DNA of 64,000 bases from an uncultured Clostridia bacterium (GTDB lineage Bacteria > Bacillota > Clostridia > Christensenellales > Borkfalkiaceae). The DNA lies in the NCBI GenBank assembly GCA_944362555.1, contig CALVTL010000002.1, forward strand, positions 1-64,000, given 5' to 3'. The translations under genes and the position numbers were made by a program. The notes beneath the pieces are model-generated. The model was not told the DNA's origin and made no database searches. It saw nothing but the letters and a program-made list of their open reading frames with translations. Shown one piece after another: positions 7,789 to 16,823 of the stretch (position 1 is the stretch's first letter; each line of letters opens with the position of its first letter).

Positions 7789-10044
7789 ATGGACGACAAG
7801 CAGAAGATGAAGTGGCAGAAGGATCTCGATACCTTTTTCCCCATTTACAGCACCTTTATCCTGGAGGGGTATGTCGACGACGATCAGCCCTATGACGGCG
7901 AAGGGGGCGCGGTGGAATACTGCCGCATGGCGGAGTATTTCGACAGGATCTACACCGACAACCCCGACCCCGCGCGGCGCAAGCGCGTCATCATCTACGA
8001 CCCCACCGAGTCGGAGGAGAAGCGCTTCCGGATCTGCGGGGAGCCGGGCGAATGGGAGCCCGCTGCCGAGACGGACGAGGACGCCGCCGAGCCTTCGGGC
8101 GGCGCGCCCCGCGGGCGGATGCTCTATTCCTCCAACCTCTCGCAGCACTTCTGGGACATCGTGCACGACAAGGACGTGGAGCGCCTGCTCATCGACCACC
8201 GCGAATCGGGCCCCTCGCTCGATTTTTCGCGCATCCACTATGCCGTGACGGAGGGGGGAAACCGGTTGAGCCCCTCCGAGCACCTCGAAAAATTTCAGGA
8301 GATGCTCGCCGCCATCTTCTCGCCCGAGCGGGCGCAGAGCGAGCCGGGCGGGTATCTGTTCGTCATCAAAATGACCTCCCGCCTGCTCTCACGCGACGGG
8401 CAGTCGAGCGGATTGAGCGCGGAGGAGCTCATGCTCTTCCGTCAGCTCCTCAACATCGCACAGAGCATGGATGCCGCCGCGAAGGGGGACTCCGATCTCG
8501 ACAACAAGCTCGTCATCCTCGCCAATCAGCTCCGCGACCTTCCCGCATGGTTCACCGATGAGCTTGCCAACCCCTTTCTGAAGGTCATCACCGTCGCGCG
8601 CCCGTCCGAGGAGAACAAGCTGGCGTTCTTCCACGGGATGCTCGAAGATCCCGCCTGTTTCGGCGCCGACTTCCTTGCGCGCTTCCGCGAGCTGGACGCG
8701 GCGGCAAACCCGCCCGAAGCGCGGATGCGCAAGAAGAATGCCGTCGAGAAGAAGTTCCTCGCCTACACCAACGACTTCGGCATGAATATGCTGCGCAAAT
8801 ACCAAGTTTATCTCCGTGCGCATCCGCTCAACGACCCGGATAAGCTCGCATTCTCCGTCTCCTCCTTCCGCGCGGGCGACATGACCAACCCGTGGGACGA
8901 CGAGGAGCGCATCAAGGAGATGCTCTGCATCAAGGAAACGGTGCGCAAAAAGATCCGCGGTCAGGACGAGGCGCTCGACATGGCGCAGGACATCCTGACG
9001 CGCGCCGCCATCGGGCTCGACCGCTCCAAGAACCCCAACGCGCCGCGCGTGGTGCTCTTTCTCGCAGGACCTACGGGTACGGGGAAGACGGAGCTCTGCA
9101 AACAGATCGCGGAGTGCATTTTCGGCAGCGAGGAGCGCATCGTCCGCTTTGATATGTCCGAATACGGACAGGAGGAATCCGACCAGAAACTCTTCGGCGC
9201 GCCGCCCGGATATGTGGGGTACGAGGAGGGCGGAAAACTCACCAACGCCATCAAAAAAGAGCCCTTCTCGCTCGTGCTCTTCGACGAGATCGAAAAGGCG
9301 CACAACTCCATTCTCGATAAATTCCTGCAGATCCTCGGCGACGGCCGTCTGACGGACGGCAAGGGGGAGACGGTGCGCTTCACCGACTGCATCATCGTCA
9401 TCACCTCCAACGCGGGCATCACGCCCATGGGGCTGGTGGCGGAGGGCGCGGACGGCGGCAGGACGCTGCGCGCCGATCCGCGCATGGGGGACGACGAGCT
9501 CCCGCGCGAGACGATGGACATGGCGCGCGTCGCCGCGCTCGAGGAGGAGGGGCGTTCTCCCGAGGAGATCTACGAGCTCGTGCGCGAATATCTGCGCTAC
9601 AACGTCAAGGCGTACTTCTACTGCAAACTCGGCCGTCCCGAGCTGTACGGGCGCATCGAGGACGCCATCGTCTACTATAACTTCATCGGAAAGGACAGCG
9701 TGCGCGAGATCGTCTCTTCCACCGTGGACGCCGCCATCGCCTCCGCCAAGGAGATGGTGGGGATCGGCGCCTTCGACGGAGCAGCCGTCGAGGCGGTGAA
9801 GGACAAGATCGCCGAATACTGCCGCGACTGCAGGGTGCGCGCCATGGGAGCGCGCGGCATCATCAAGGGCACGGAAAAGCTGTTCACGGGCAGCCTCTCG
9901 CGCGGGCTGCTGTCCGATTACTTCCGCGGCAAGAACGGCAAGAGCCGCGAGGATCTGCGCGGCAAGACGCTCACCTGTTCCTGCCGCTGCGGCGATAAGG
10001 TGCTCTCCAAGCCCGACGACATCGTATGGGAGATCGCGGACTGA
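7789..10044 (+). CDS. ClpB/ClpA-type AAA+ ATPase with a novel N-terminal half
   Basis: The C-terminal half is the second AAA+ module of Clp/Hsp100 unfoldases: Walker A GPTGTGKT (427-434), pore loop GYVG (474-477), Walker B LVLFDEIEKAH with D499-E500, sensor 1 TSNAG, and a C-terminal small domain. A long insert (about 545-600) follows sensor 1. The first 390 residues show no Walker motif and no Clp N-domain or M-domain, so this is a single-ring protein with an unfamiliar N-terminal region, perhaps for substrate or partner docking. No ClpP-docking IGF-type loop is evident. It lies between the transglutaminase-like gene and small unknown genes with almost no spacing. Role: ATP-driven unfolding or remodelling of a system component. 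Confidence 0.88.
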   Translation: MDDKQKMKWQKDLDTFFPIYSTFILEGYVDDDQPYDGEGGAVEYCRMAEYFDRIYTDNPDPARRKRVIIYDPTESEEKRFRICGEPGEWEPAAETDEDAAEPSGGAPRGRMLYSSNLSQHFWDIVHDKDVERLLIDHRESGPSLDFSRIHYAVTEGGNRLSPSEHLEKFQEMLAAIFSPERAQSEPGGYLFVIKMTSRLLSRDGQSSGLSAEELMLFRQLLNIAQSMDAAAKGDSDLDNKLVILANQLRDLPAWFTDELANPFLKVITVARPSEENKLAFFHGMLEDPACFGADFLARFRELDAAANPPEARMRKKNAVEKKFLAYTNDFGMNMLRKYQVYLRAHPLNDPDKLAFSVSSFRAGDMTNPWDDEERIKEMLCIKETVRKKIRGQDEALDMAQDILTRAAIGLDRSKNPNAPRVVLFLAGPTGTGKTELCKQIAECIFGSEERIVRFDMSEYGQEESDQKLFGAPPGYVGYEEGGKLTNAIKKEPFSLVLFDEIEKAHNSILDKFLQILGDGRLTDGKGETVRFTDCIIVITSNAGITPMGLVAEGADGGRTLRADPRMGDDELPRETMDMARVAALEEEGRSPEEIYELVREYLRYNVKAYFYCKLGRPELYGRIEDAIVYYNFIGKDSVREIVSSTVDAAIASAKEMVGIGAFDGAAVEAVKDKIAEYCRDCRVRAMGARGIIKGTEKLFTGSLSRGLLSDYFRGKNGKSREDLRGKTLTCSCRCGDKVLSKPDDIVWEIAD

Positions 10045-10045
10045 T

Positions 10046-10579
10046 ATGGCAGAAGTGTTTTCGGAGAGCGAACAGGGCGTGTTCCGCCTTGCCAAACAGC
10101 TCGAGCTGTGCGGAGAACGCGCGCTCGCGCTGGAACTGTGCGAAAAGTGTGTGCGGCGCGCCGCGCTCTGCCGCGGGCAGGACGTGCTCGTCCTCTTTTA
10201 CGGGGAGAACGTCTATCGCGGGCTGCGCGGCATCGGTGACGCGATGGAGTATGTGTTCATCGCAAGGTGCGCCGCCCGCGTCTACGACGCCGTTGCGGAA
10301 AAGACGAGCGTCGCGCGCGGCGGCAATGCCTGGGCGAAGCGCGCCTCGGAGATGAACAACAAGCAGCTTGCCGCCTTTTTCCGCTGGCTGGAAAAGCCCG
10401 ACCGCCCGCTCTCGGCGGGGGACGGCAGGTATTTTCATCTGGTGCTCGAGGCGATGAAGGACCCCGACCGCGTCTTTTACACCCTCTCCGCGCGCCTGAT
10501 GACGCGCACGTTTTTGGAGATCGTGAAAATGCTCGTATCGCACGAGGCGTCCGTTTCCGAAGGGGGAGGACTGCAATGA
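10046..10579 (+). CDS. Unknown helical protein, 177 residues
   Basis: I do not recognise this protein. It is mostly helical, with three Cys in the first 50 residues (LCGERALALELCEKCVRR) and no signal peptide or membrane helix. Its start is one base after the AAA+ stop codon, and its stop overlaps the next start (ATGA), so translation is probably coupled. Codon use and GC content match the neighbours. It is most likely a structural or adaptor part of the same complex. Confidence 0.75.
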   Translation: MAEVFSESEQGVFRLAKQLELCGERALALELCEKCVRRAALCRGQDVLVLFYGENVYRGLRGIGDAMEYVFIARCAARVYDAVAEKTSVARGGNAWAKRASEMNNKQLAAFFRWLEKPDRPLSAGDGRYFHLVLEAMKDPDRVFYTLSARLMTRTFLEIVKMLVSHEASVSEGGGLQ

Positions 10580-12333
10580 TCCTTGTCCATTGCCCAAAAG
10601 GGGCGTCCGTCCGCCTTCCGGACGGCGCTGCCTGCAAGAAGGGGGATGTGCTTCCCTGCCCCAAAAGCTGCACCCTCAAGCGCTCGCTCTGCGCGGGGAG
10701 GGACACTTTTTCCGTGACCGCCGTCAACATCAGGGAGGACGGCGGACGCATCCTCTGCAAGGAATATGACGAAGAGGAGCGGGCGCGCTGGTTTCCCGCA
10801 GCCGCCGCTCCCGCGGCGCCTGCTGCTCCCGTTGCTCCCGCGGCGCACGTTCCGCCCGTTTCGCACGCAGAACCTGCCGCTCCCGCGGCTCCCGCGGCGG
10901 GAGGCGCTTCGGCGGAGGAGACGGCAAAAAAATATCGGAGGCTCTTCGGCGGCGGGGGCGGCGCGCCCGCGCCCGAGGCGCCCCTCTATGTGACGCCGGA
11001 GCGCACATATACGCAGTTTTCCATGGGCGGGAAGATCTTCCGCGAGGACGCGCACGGCAGGAGCCTGCCCCTGAACGCCGCCCTGCGCGAGGTATTCGTC
11101 TATTGGGCGACGCCCTGCGTATTCACGCCTTCCGGCGCGTTGCGCGACGACTTCAAGTGGCTGCTCTCCAAAACGTGCGCGCGGCGCATCCGTCAGAGCG
11201 AGGCGGACGCCGTCCTCGGGAACGGGGAGTATACCCTCTCGCAGAAATTTTTTCATCTCTTTTACGACGTCATCTATCGCTACGACCCGCCCGCGGGATT
11301 TTATTGGAGCGACGCGAGGCTGGAGATAGAGCCGCTCTCCGCGCGGTTTACGGACAGGCGGGATTTTTCCGCGCGCTATTGCGAAAATTCGGAGCAGGGC
11401 AGGCGCTTCCGCGAATTTTTCCGCCTGCACAAGGCGGAGATCCTGCAATATCTGGGGAGCGGGAGCGAGGAGGGGCTGTTCGAGGACATGACCCTGCAGC
11501 TCGCAAAACAGAACTCCCTCGTTCTTCTCGGCGAGGACGGCGCGGAGCCCGTCTTTTTCGGCACGCTCGCGCAGTTCCGCCGCGATATGCTCGTTCCGTC
11601 GCCGCTCGCAAAGATGCAGGCGATGATCGCCTTTTTGAAGAAGTATTATCTCGGCAGGGGAACGGCGGTGACGCTGCGCACTTCCAAAACGCCCTTGATG
11701 CAGTTCACCGACGAGGTGGAGGAGCGGGAGGAGGACGCGTCCATGTACCGCGCCGCGCGGCTGTGTTCGTCGTCGCGGTATGCGACGGAGTATCGCTGCT
11801 TCATCACGCTCCTGCGGGAGTATGCCGCAGTCAACGCACCCGAACAGATCGACGTCGGGGAGCTGCATTTCACGCGGGCGAACTATTCCGCGGAGCTGAT
11901 GCGCACCGTGTCCGACTTCTGCACGGCACACTTCGGCGAGGCAGACGCGGAGACGGAGGAGCGCCTCAAGGGCAGGGCATGGCTCGCAAAGAGCCTGTTT
12001 GAACGCGGCGTCCTGCCCTTCCCGTGTGAGAACGCAAAGCGCATACAGGCGTGTTTCGCGCTGCTCTCCCCCAAGAATTTTACGATAGAGGGGTATTACA
12101 GGACGTTCTCGTCTGCCAGCCCGGAATTTTTCTTTGGCGGGCGGATCGTCACGCTGCATGAATACATCGGGCGTGTCATCGAAGAAAAGGACGCGTTCAC
12201 CGCGGCAAGTGAACTTGTGCACGACGCGCGCGTCACCGCATGGTTCACGGTGAAAAATGCCGCGCCCGCAGAGGAGACGGAGTGCCTCATGGAGGCGTAT
12301 CGCAAACAGTATGAGGAATTCCTGCTCGTTTGA
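10576..12333 (+). CDS. Unknown protein with Cys-rich N terminus and Ala/Pro linker
   Basis: Family not recognised; 585 residues. The first 45 residues form a small Cys-containing unit (HCPKGA, LPCPKSC, SLC). They are followed by a flexible Ala/Pro linker at about 75-115 (runs such as PAAPAAPVAP) and then a helical/mixed body of about 450 residues. The ATG at 10576 overlaps the upstream stop (ATGA) and has AGGGGGAGGA before it. Much longer upstream readings run through the previous gene and are rejected. The layout, a small head joined by a flexible linker to a large body, suggests an adaptor that presents its head to a partner. This is inference. Confidence 0.75.
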   Translation: MILVHCPKGASVRLPDGAACKKGDVLPCPKSCTLKRSLCAGRDTFSVTAVNIREDGGRILCKEYDEEERARWFPAAAAPAAPAAPVAPAAHVPPVSHAEPAAPAAPAAGGASAEETAKKYRRLFGGGGGAPAPEAPLYVTPERTYTQFSMGGKIFREDAHGRSLPLNAALREVFVYWATPCVFTPSGALRDDFKWLLSKTCARRIRQSEADAVLGNGEYTLSQKFFHLFYDVIYRYDPPAGFYWSDARLEIEPLSARFTDRRDFSARYCENSEQGRRFREFFRLHKAEILQYLGSGSEEGLFEDMTLQLAKQNSLVLLGEDGAEPVFFGTLAQFRRDMLVPSPLAKMQAMIAFLKKYYLGRGTAVTLRTSKTPLMQFTDEVEEREEDASMYRAARLCSSSRYATEYRCFITLLREYAAVNAPEQIDVGELHFTRANYSAELMRTVSDFCTAHFGEADAETEERLKGRAWLAKSLFERGVLPFPCENAKRIQACFALLSPKNFTIEGYYRTFSSASPEFFFGGRIVTLHEYIGRVIEEKDAFTAASELVHDARVTAWFTVKNAAPAEETECLMEAYRKQYEEFLLV

Positions 12334-12348
12334 GCAGGGGGAGGAGTC

Positions 12349-14253
12349 ATGAGTTCGATCGATAAATATGTCATCGGCGAGGCGCGCAAGTACGACCCGC
12401 GCGTGAGAGTCACCCACGAGGGCGGAAACCTCGTCGGAAGGGTGGACGGCAAGGTGGTGTTCTCCATCGCCGACCGCTACGGGTATCTGAGCAACAGCGA
12501 ACGCGACGCCATCCGCACGTCGTTCGATTTGTTCGAGGAGCAGGAGAAAGAGCGCCGCCGCATGGAGCGGGAGCGCGCGGAGAACGTGCGCCGCGAGGCA
12601 CTTGCCCGCGTCAGGAACGCGCTTGCCGCCGCAAAGGGGACGCTCGCCCGTTCCTATGGCGATGCCTGCCGTACCATCGACGAGGCGGCGCGGGCGGCGG
12701 ATTTCTCCGCGGCGCTGCGGGACATGGGGGCGTACAACGTGGACGCCGTCGCGGCGCGCGCGCAGTCGCTTTCGGACAGGGTGAACGCCTGCCGCGAGCG
12801 GCTCGACGCGGAGTATGCCGAAAAGAAGAGGGCGCTCGACGCGTTCACGATCGACGGGACGTCCACGGCGGAGCAGTACTTCACGCAGGAGGAGCAGCTC
12901 AAAAAATTCGGCGCGCGCCTTTCGGCGGGAAGGCTCCCCGCCGAGGAACTGCGCGCCTTCGGCGAGGAACTTCATTCGCTGAAAAAGACGCTCGGCGAGG
13001 TGGACGCGCTCTCGGAGCGCATCCGTGCGGCGGCGGGGGCGGACGGGCAGTTCGCCGCCGACATCCTCCGCGAACTGCGCACGGCGCCCATCTCCTCCGA
13101 GGGGGACGTCGCCGCCCTTCTGGACAGGGTGCAGGAGGGGCTTGCAGAGCTCAGGCGCCGCGCCTATTCCCGCCGTGCGGAGGAGGGCGAGGCGCGCATC
13201 GCGGCGCTCGGCGGCGCCATGGAGGCGCTGACGAAGTTCCGCGAATACGTCATAACGCAGGACTACCGCGCGGCGGACCACCGCGCCGAGGTGCTGGAAT
13301 GGGCGGACAAGGTCTATTCCGCCTATTCCGGGCTGGAGACGGCGGACTACACCACCTGCTCCGCCGACCGCATCGCGCACGCCTGTTCGCAGGCGGAGGC
13401 GGCGATCTGCAGCGGCGCGTCCGACGAGCGTACGGCGGCGAAGCTGAAAGACCTCTTTGAGGAGTACACGGCATACAGCCGCGACGACGCGCTGCAAAAA
13501 GACAACTACCGCGACTATCTTGCCAAGCGGCAGGAGCTCATCGAGTGCGGCGCGTGGGAGGAGGAGCCGTTCGACGCGCGCGGCTACGACGCGCAGCGGG
13601 CACGGCTCAACGAGCGGCTTTACGGACTGGACGTCGAGGAGGCGGTCTCCCGTTCCCGCGTGTCGCTCATCATCGCCCGCAAGGCGATGGAGGAGATGGG
13701 TTACCGCCTCATCGACTGCAATTTCGGCGCCCTTGACGGGGCGGACGGCGCCATCACGCGCAATACGGACGCGCTGGCGTGCGAGGCGGTCTTTGCCCGC
13801 CCGGGCTGCGAGGGCGTCGTCGTGCAGCTCATCGCCTCCGATCGCGGGCTCATCCGCAGGCTGCTCCCCGTCCGCCGGACGGACGGCAGGGAAACTTCCG
13901 CCGCGCGCGTTCTCGAAGTCGCAAAGACGATGGAGCAGCGCGGGGAGATCGAAGATTTTTACGGAAGGTATCAAAAAGAATGCGGTGCGCTCGCCCTACA
14001 GTCGGCGGTGGATACCGACACGGCGGGCAGCGAAGACGTCGTCCGCAGTCACGGTGCGTATCGTCTGACGGAAGAGCGCGAGAGGGCGTTCAACGACGCG
14101 GTCGCTTCGGGCAGCGAGACGGAGCGCGCCGCATGGGCGACCCGTTTGCGCGCGGGACAGGCGGTGCAGAGCGCCGTTTCGGAAGAGACGGAGGACGTCC
14201 GCGCCCGCGCCGCGCAGCAGACGGCGGATGCGATCCGCAGAAAGAGGACGTAA
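12349..14253 (+). CDS. Coiled-coil protein of unknown function
   Basis: 634 residues. Residues 1-55 are a compact head (SIDKYVIGEARKYDP; VVFSIADRYGYLS). From about 60 to 100 there is a highly charged Arg/Glu coiled coil, followed by long helical stretches to about 440. Residues about 460-570 look like a folded alpha/beta domain (SLIIARKAMEEMGYRL; VVVQLIASDRG), and a charged helix closes the protein. No enzymatic motif is seen. GGGGGAGG stands before the ATG, 15 bases after the previous gene. The stop codon abuts the next start codon (TAAATG). It is probably a scaffold for the AAA+/GTPase components. Confidence 0.75.
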   Translation: MSSIDKYVIGEARKYDPRVRVTHEGGNLVGRVDGKVVFSIADRYGYLSNSERDAIRTSFDLFEEQEKERRRMERERAENVRREALARVRNALAAAKGTLARSYGDACRTIDEAARAADFSAALRDMGAYNVDAVAARAQSLSDRVNACRERLDAEYAEKKRALDAFTIDGTSTAEQYFTQEEQLKKFGARLSAGRLPAEELRAFGEELHSLKKTLGEVDALSERIRAAAGADGQFAADILRELRTAPISSEGDVAALLDRVQEGLAELRRRAYSRRAEEGEARIAALGGAMEALTKFREYVITQDYRAADHRAEVLEWADKVYSAYSGLETADYTTCSADRIAHACSQAEAAICSGASDERTAAKLKDLFEEYTAYSRDDALQKDNYRDYLAKRQELIECGAWEEEPFDARGYDAQRARLNERLYGLDVEEAVSRSRVSLIIARKAMEEMGYRLIDCNFGALDGADGAITRNTDALACEAVFARPGCEGVVVQLIASDRGLIRRLLPVRRTDGRETSAARVLEVAKTMEQRGEIEDFYGRYQKECGALALQSAVDTDTAGSEDVVRSHGAYRLTEERERAFNDAVASGSETERAAWATRLRAGQAVQSAVSEETEDVRARAAQQTADAIRRKRT

Positions 14254-14853
14254 ATGCAGATCGAACGCGCGATCACGGGGGTGACGACGCTCGGCCCCGG
14301 CAGCCGCCTTGTCGTGTGGGTGAACGGCTGTCCCCGCCGCTGCAAGGGGTGCGTTTCGCCGCGGCTGCAAGCGAGCGCGCCGCAAAATGAGCGGGACGTC
14401 ATCGCTTTTTTGCGACAATTCGACCTCTCCGACGTGGACGGCGTGACCGTCTCGGGCGGGGAACCCTTCTTGCAGACGGAGGAACTTTTGCGCATGGTGC
14501 GCTATCTGCGCGGGCAGGGGGTGGAGGACATCCTCGTCTATACGGGCTATACGCTCGGCGAGCTGCGCGCGCGGCATGATGTTGCAACGGACGGCGTGCT
14601 CGCCGCCATCTCGGTGCTCATCGACGGGCCCTACCGGGAGGAGGAAAATTCCGGGAAGGGGAACCTGAAAGGGAGCGACAACCAGTGCGTGCACATCTTT
14701 CAAGAGGAGCTGCGCGCGCGGTATGAGGCATATTCGCGCGAGGAGCGCGCGATGCAGGAATTTCACCTCGGCGGCTATACCGTCGCCGCAGGTATCCCGA
14801 CGGCGCAGTACATCGCTGCGTTTTGTCGGGACGAGGACAACGGAGGAAAATGA
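14254..14853 (+). CDS. Radical SAM activase, NrdG-like
   Basis: The protein has the radical SAM cluster motif CxxxCxxC (C26, C30, C33 in NGCPRRCKGCVSP), the SAM-binding SGGEPFLQ, and the length (199 residues) of glycyl-radical-enzyme activases. NrdG-type proteins reductively cleave SAM to install a glycyl radical on a partner such as NrdD. No glycyl-radical enzyme is encoded in this window, and the gene is locked between a coiled-coil protein and a GTPase with zero or negative spacing. It may therefore modify a component of this operon, or may have been recruited for Fe-S or redox sensing. Confidence 0.88.
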   Translation: MQIERAITGVTTLGPGSRLVVWVNGCPRRCKGCVSPRLQASAPQNERDVIAFLRQFDLSDVDGVTVSGGEPFLQTEELLRMVRYLRGQGVEDILVYTGYTLGELRARHDVATDGVLAAISVLIDGPYREEENSGKGNLKGSDNQCVHIFQEELRARYEAYSREERAMQEFHLGGYTVAAGIPTAQYIAAFCRDEDNGGK

Positions 14854-16811
14854 TGGCTGTGACCAACAGGGTGAGTGCCGCAGAGTACTACTGCGAATAC
14901 AAGATCGAGCGCGTGTATGGCGACGACGGGACGGTCGCAACGCCCAGGATCTATTTTGAACGCGATTACAGCTTAAAGGGGCTGCCCTATACCATGTTCA
15001 CCGTTCCGCAGGAGTGGGTGGGGCTGGAAAAAAAGTGCGACGTTTCCGTCCTTCCCTACGACACGGTCAAGCTCGTCTATGACATCCGCGGGGTGGACTG
15101 CACGCCGCTGACCGTCGCGGGGAGCGAGGAGCTCCGCCGCGCGGAGATCGAGCGGAGCATCGGCTTTGAGGCGTTCTGCACGAACAACTGCCGCATCCTC
15201 ATCGAGAACGGGCATTCGCAGGATCACTCGGGCATCGGCATTCTGGAGATGTGGAAGGGGAAGGAGCTCGTGGCGCGCTTTTACTATGCCGTCAATTTCA
15301 CCTTCCGCAAGAAGATCACCTATCGCCTGACGGAGCGGGGCGGAAAGCTCGTGCTGGAATTCAGGTGCAAGGACCGTCCCGTGGGCGTGCCCGTCGCCGT
15401 CTGCTACGGCAGGGGCAGGCTCCCCTGCCTGCGCAACGACATGGGCAACCGCATAGCGGAATTTACGCTCGACTTTTCGCAGGGCGCCCTGTTCCGCCAC
15501 ACCGTGGAGCGCGACGGGGACGCCGCCGACGGGGACAACTTCTTCTCCGTCACCATCCCGGACGAAACGTCTGCAAAATTTTACATTCTGGACTGCGTGC
15601 AGAATTACAAGATAACCCAGAGCGTGCGGCGGGCGGCGGACTATCTTCCCGAGAGCTACACCTGCCCCTTCTGCCACCGCGCCATCGACGTCAGGATCGC
15701 CGGGAAGCGGCGCTATAAGCGGGGCGGCATCGCCTGTGACGGCATGGACGAAAAGGGGGAACCGGAGATCTTCACCAAGAGCGGCACAAAGGTCAAGCGC
15801 TGTCTGTACTGCGCGAACGATCTGAAGGAGGATTCGCGCTCCACCTTCAAGAACGAGCGCACCCGCCTGCTCCCGACCGCATTCATGGAGCACAGCAACT
15901 TCAAGATCGCCTTTACGGGCATGATGCGCGCGGGCAAAACGACGTACATCTCCCGCTTTTTCGGGGTGACATCGCTGGGCGGCAGCGAGGAGCGCGTGAG
16001 CATGAACATGCCCATGATCGAAAACAGCATGGAGCAGTTCGGCGTCATCGTCCGCCCCGCGTTCACCGCCGAAGTGGACCGCGCGGGGGGCAGCTACCGC
16101 CTCACGGACGCCGACTGGTGCTCGCGGCAGCCCGAGTATACCGCCCGTGCCATCAGCCTCGATCCGCCCCGCTATCCCAACCGCACCACCACGGGCGGGA
16201 ATCTGGGGACGTTCCCCTTCATTGCCGAAGTCAACGGCTCGTCCTATATCTCCTTCTACGACGTCGCGGGCGAGGACGCGCAGGCGACCGCGCAGATCGC
16301 AAACCTCGCGGCAAAGGGGGGAAAGGCGGGCAAAAACGACGAGGTCATCGGCGTCTTCTGCATCATCAACATCAAGAAGGGGTCGGAGGAGAACAAGTCG
16401 GTGGCGAGGATGCTCATCGACGCCCATCTCGACAGAAAATGCCCCGTGGCGGTCATCGTCACCAAGTTCGACACCGTCGAGAGCGAGTTCGACGACAACT
16501 GCCGCCTGCTGCGCAGCGATTATTTCGAGGGCGCGACGGGAAGATATGCGGGTTCCGCCATCGAGTGGGACATCAACTGCGCGAGCGAGGAGATCCGCTC
16601 CTATCTCATGCAGAAGGGACTGCTGCCCGATTTCGCGAACGCCTTCGACAGCGTCAAATATTTCGGCGTTTCGTCGTTCAACTTTTTCGAGAGCATCCAC
16701 GCCCCGTCGGAGGACATCGAAACTCCGGGACGCGTGCGGTTCGGGTGCTCGGCAAAGCGCATCGAGCTGCCCTTCTTGTGGATGATCCACAAGTTCGGGC
16801 TGATCAGATAA
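14853..16811 (+). CDS. Zinc-ribbon TRAFAC-type GTPase (DO-GTPase2-like)
   Basis: Three parts are visible in 652 residues: a beta-rich N-terminal domain (1-260), a zinc ribbon (C271/C274 and C317/C320), and a GTPase domain. The GTPase has P-loop GMMRAGKT (356-363), Walker B DVAGED (D470-G473) and base-recognition motif TKFD (537-540). The YDVAGE form of switch II is typical of the double-GTPase families found with GAP1 partners in prokaryotic conflict systems (from memory of the family). The ATG at 14853 is preferred to 14850 because GGAGG lies 6 bases before it. The start overlaps the upstream stop. It is probably the regulated switch of the operon. Confidence 0.85.
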   Translation: MAVTNRVSAAEYYCEYKIERVYGDDGTVATPRIYFERDYSLKGLPYTMFTVPQEWVGLEKKCDVSVLPYDTVKLVYDIRGVDCTPLTVAGSEELRRAEIERSIGFEAFCTNNCRILIENGHSQDHSGIGILEMWKGKELVARFYYAVNFTFRKKITYRLTERGGKLVLEFRCKDRPVGVPVAVCYGRGRLPCLRNDMGNRIAEFTLDFSQGALFRHTVERDGDAADGDNFFSVTIPDETSAKFYILDCVQNYKITQSVRRAADYLPESYTCPFCHRAIDVRIAGKRRYKRGGIACDGMDEKGEPEIFTKSGTKVKRCLYCANDLKEDSRSTFKNERTRLLPTAFMEHSNFKIAFTGMMRAGKTTYISRFFGVTSLGGSEERVSMNMPMIENSMEQFGVIVRPAFTAEVDRAGGSYRLTDADWCSRQPEYTARAISLDPPRYPNRTTTGGNLGTFPFIAEVNGSSYISFYDVAGEDAQATAQIANLAAKGGKAGKNDEVIGVFCIINIKKGSEENKSVARMLIDAHLDRKCPVAVIVTKFDTVESEFDDNCRLLRSDYFEGATGRYAGSAIEWDINCASEEIRSYLMQKGLLPDFANAFDSVKYFGVSSFNFFESIHAPSEDIETPGRVRFGCSAKRIELPFLWMIHKFGLIR

Positions 16812-16823
16812 GGGAGGTGCGGC

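Noticed and set aside
10477..13974. Minus-strand open frame of 1165 codons
   Set aside because: It lies opposite three well-spaced plus-strand genes, is rich in Arg/Ala/Gly/His, has no family pattern and reflects the lack of stop codons in GC-rich antisense DNA. The same holds for long antisense frames at 6649-8283, 8389-10095, 14973-16847, 25112-29115 and 35431-38142.
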